Shown here: positions 62,117 to 64,000 of the stretch, piece after piece | Position numbering within the stretch: the stretch's first letter is position 1 | How the letters are laid out: every line of letters begins with the position of its first letter | NCBI GenBank assembly: GCA_964473255.1 | Contig: CAYYOT010000001.1 | Span: forward strand, 140,884-204,883 | Origin: Kuafuiihalomonas sp964473255 | Lineage (GTDB): Bacteria > Myxococcota > Kuafuiibacteriia > Kuafuiibacteriales > Kuafuiibacteriaceae | Direction of reading: 5' to 3' | Length of the DNA: 64,000 nucleotides | Notes under the pieces: generated by a model | Told to the model about the DNA's origin: nothing | Seen by the model: only the letters and a program-made list of their open reading frames with translations | The model's database searches: none | Program-made: the position numbers and the translations under genes

Positions 62117-63306
62117 GTCAGCTCCGCGAGCCCAGCCGCGAAGCGCTCCAGTCCGCGCTCGATGATCTCGGGCTCGGTCGCAAAGCTCAGCCTCACGTTC
62201 GTCGGTGCTCCGAAGGGGTTGCCGGGTACGACGACCAGGTCGCACGCCTCGAGGAGATGCGTACACAGCTCGGCGGCGCTGTGGATGACGGCTCCGGAGG
62301 AGGACGTCTTTCCCAGGTGAGCAGCGACGTTCGGGAAGGCATAGAACGCGCCGCGCGGCGTGAAGCAGTGCACGCCATCGGTCGCGGCGAGGAGCTCGCC
62401 GACGCGGTCGCGGCGAACCTCGAACGCGGCGCGCATGACCTCGACCACGCTCTGATCGCCTTGAAGAGCCGCGACCAGAGCATGCTGCACCGGTGCCGAT
62501 GGGTTCGAGGTGGACTGGCCTTGGATCTTGGACATCGCCTTGATCAGGTCTTTGGGAGCGAGGGCCCAACCGATGCGTAGACCCGTCATGGCGTACGTCT
62601 TCGAGCCGCCATTGATCACCACCATCCGGTCGGCCAGATCCGGGGCGAGGTCGAGGGGCGATACGAAGGTCGCCGGTGGATACACGATCTGGTCGTAGAT
62701 CTCGTCGAACACGAGGACCACCTGCGGATGGGCCCGGATCACGTCCAGGAGCGACGCCAGCTCTTCACGACCGTATAGGGCTCCGGTCGGGTTGGACGGG
62801 GAGTTGAGGACGACCAGCTTGGTCCGGGACGAGATCTTGGCTTCGAGGTCGCTCGCCGACATCAGAAAGTCCGTGGACTCGTTGGTCTCTATCGGGACGA
62901 AGCGCCCCTCTGCGATCATCGTCATGTCCCGGTAAGACAGCCAGTACGGTGCGGGGGTGATGACCTCGTCTCCCGGATCGAGCAGGCACTGCATTGCGTT
63001 GAACAGCGCCTGCTTACCGCCGGCCGTGAGGATCACGTTGTCGGTCTCGACGCTCAACAGCGGCCGATAGCGCTCGGCGACGGCGGACCGAGCCTGCGGT
63101 ATGCCGGCGACCGGCGTGTAGCGGGTAGCGCCGTCGCGCGCCGCCTGGACCAGAGCCTCCACGATGTGCCCGGGGCATGGAAAGTCCGGCTCCCCGGCGG
63201 TGAGGCTCACGACGTCGCGGCCCTGGGCGCGCAGGGCCTGAGCCTCGGCGTTGAGCGCAAGCGTCGCCGAAGGCGCGATCGAGGCCATTCGAGCGGCAAG
63301 CTTCAT
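62113..63306 (-). CDS. aspC: Aspartate aminotransferase (class I PLP enzyme)
   Basis: A 397-residue PLP enzyme exchanging amino groups between aspartate and 2-oxoglutarate. Class I motifs are SLTAGEPDFPCP, ILTAGGKQALFNAM, LNSPSNPTGALY, VFDEIYDQIVYP and the PLP lysine in NGGSKTYAMTGLRIGW. Together these indicate the subgroup of thermophile-type AATs; related alanine or prephenate aminotransferases cannot be excluded. The ATG at 63306 overlaps the rsmD stop as ATGA. The frame to 63447 is noise over rsmD. Confidence 0.9.
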   Translation of the reverse strand: MKLAARMASIAPSATLALNAEAQALRAQGRDVVSLTAGEPDFPCPGHIVEALVQAARDGATRYTPVAGIPQARSAVAERYRPLLSVETDNVILTAGGKQALFNAMQCLLDPGDEVITPAPYWLSYRDMTMIAEGRFVPIETNESTDFLMSASDLEAKISSRTKLVVLNSPSNPTGALYGREELASLLDVIRAHPQVVLVFDEIYDQIVYPPATFVSPLDLAPDLADRMVVINGGSKTYAMTGLRIGWALAPKDLIKAMSKIQGQSTSNPSAPVQHALVAALQGDQSVVEVMRAAFEVRRDRVGELLAATDGVHCFTPRGAFYAFPNVAAHLGKTSSSGAVIHSAAELCTHLLEACDLVVVPGNPFGAPTNVRLSFATEPEIIERGLERFAAGLAELT

Positions 63307-63857
63307 CGAGGATCCTTTGCGTGTTTCACCCAAGATAGCACCGTATCGCCATACTTCCGGTCGCGTTCGAGCCGCAAGGTAGCCGGTAGCATCAAGTCGA
63401 CTCCCGTGCGGTGCTCGAGAACCATGAGGCCGTCGGAGTCGAGGCATCGCGGAGCGTGCGCGAACAGACCAGTGAATATGTCGATCGCGTCGTCGTACGG
63501 GGGGTCACAGAGCACCAGCGACCAGGAGCTCGAGGTCGAGGCCACGAACCGGATCGCATCCCCCAGCACCAAGGTCTTCGTGGCGTCATCGACCTGCAGT
63601 GTGTCGAGATTCGCCCTGATGACGCGAAGGGCGGACGGGTCGCGCTCCACGAACGTCGCGTGGGCGGCGCCTCGCGAGAGTGCCTCGATCCCGAGCGCGC
63701 CGGTGCCGGCGCACAGGTCGAGAACGCGGGCATCAGCAGTGAAAGACCCAAGCGCGGAGAAGAGCGCCTCGCGAACCCGGTCGCTCGTCGGTCGCGTACG
63801 GTCGCCCTTGGGCGCCGAGATGCGGCGCCCACCGAATCGACCGGCCACGACTCTCAC
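63303..63857 (-). CDS. rsmD: 16S rRNA (guanine(966)-N(2))-methyltransferase
   Basis: A protein of about 184 residues that methylates G966 of 16S rRNA. The opening VRVVAGRFGGRRISAPKG is typical, followed by TRPTSDRVREALFSALG, the SAM motif VLDLCAGTGALGIEALSRGA and the catalytic DPPYDDAID. I set the start at GTG 63857, where the family begins; GTG 63863 or 63902 are alternatives. The stop overlaps the aspC start, so both are coupled. Confidence 0.9.
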   Translation of the reverse strand: MRVVAGRFGGRRISAPKGDRTRPTSDRVREALFSALGSFTADARVLDLCAGTGALGIEALSRGAAHATFVERDPSALRVIRANLDTLQVDDATKTLVLGDAIRFVASTSSSWSLVLCDPPYDDAIDIFTGLFAHAPRCLDSDGLMVLEHRTGVDLMLPATLRLERDRKYGDTVLSWVKHAKDPR

Positions 63858-63946
63858 CGCCACTTCTGTAGCTAGTCGGGCTTCGACGGAAAAGGCTGCC
63901 ACTTCTCCGTGGCGAAGCCGGCCCGAACTGGCTATGCGTCTGCCCC

Positions 63947-64000
63947 ATGCCGTTCGAGAAGGTCGATCAGGCGATCCCTAACTTCCCGGAGCTGGAACGG
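63947..64000 (+). CDS. ileS: Probable isoleucyl-tRNA synthetase, first 18 codons
   Basis: The frame from the ATG at 63947 is open to the right edge and reads MPFEKVDQAIPNFPELER. This resembles the N-terminus of IleRS (often MFxxVDxxxxFPxLE), the enzyme that charges tRNA-Ile. Only 18 residues are visible and no clear ribosome binding site precedes them, so the call is tentative. Confidence 0.5.
   Translation, partial: MPFEKVDQAIPNFPELER

Overview
The window is dense, GC-rich bacterial chromosome: no gene-free stretch exceeds about 185 bases, and many neighbours share 4-base ATGA or GTGA overlaps. Gene content points to Myxococcota (the former Deltaproteobacteria). It includes a Ser/Thr kinase with PEGA repeats, Zn-ribbon/GYF/TPR proteins, DUF1592-DUF1552 gene pairs, FG-GAP surface proteins, trypsin-like lipoproteins, a DUF4331 locus beside an ECF sigma factor, and a sigma-region-4-like DNA-binding protein. 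This placement is inferred from content; no rRNA or other phylogenetic marker was analysed. I saw no tRNA, rRNA, CRISPR array, insertion sequence or prophage.

Layout. 1-5.5 kb: a secreted glycoside hydrolase cut by the left edge, an SPFH lipoprotein, pyroglutamyl peptidase, an RND-like exporter and a tandem FKBP lipoprotein. 5.6-10.1 kb: sucA-sucB of the TCA cycle, with a cyclic-nucleotide-binding-like domain embedded in SucA. 10.2-19.8 kb (minus): an FeS photolyase, a membrane-anchored HtrA-like protease with a Zn ribbon, a giant three-domain protein (phosphomannose isomerase + phosphomannomutase + sugar nucleotidyltransferase-like), and atpC-atpD without the other ATP synthase genes. 20-24.3 kb: SRPBCC protein, dciA, kinase, and a coupled pair of DNA-binding regulators. 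24.4-35 kb: housekeeping genes (purH, a TPR protein, purD, rpsT, murJ, mazG fused to a Zn-ribbon/acidic tail, pyk). 35-42 kb: first DUF1592-DUF1552 pair and a large beta-propeller surface protein.

42.1-58.6 kb: the full five-enzyme histidine degradation route that passes through N-formylglutamate. It is split into a hutU-hutH-hutG operon and a divergent hutI/hutF pair. Between them lie about 10 kb of unrelated genes: a trypsin-like lipoprotein; an ECF sigma factor with a cupin-type anti-sigma factor; a divergent operon carrying a DUF4331 protein split over two genes plus a TPR lipoprotein; a DUF481 protein; and a MscK-type mechanosensitive channel gene that appears frameshifted. 58.6-62.1 kb: second DUF1592-DUF1552 pair. 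62.1-64 kb: aspartate aminotransferase, rsmD and the first codons of a probable ileS.

The most notable items are the SucA-cNMP-domain fusion, the putative one-polypeptide GDP-mannose pathway enzyme, the split DUF4331 genes under a cysteine-free ChrR-like anti-sigma factor, and a recurring TAGG/CTAG-type box 12-16 bases upstream of several start codons that suggests short-leader or leaderless transcription.
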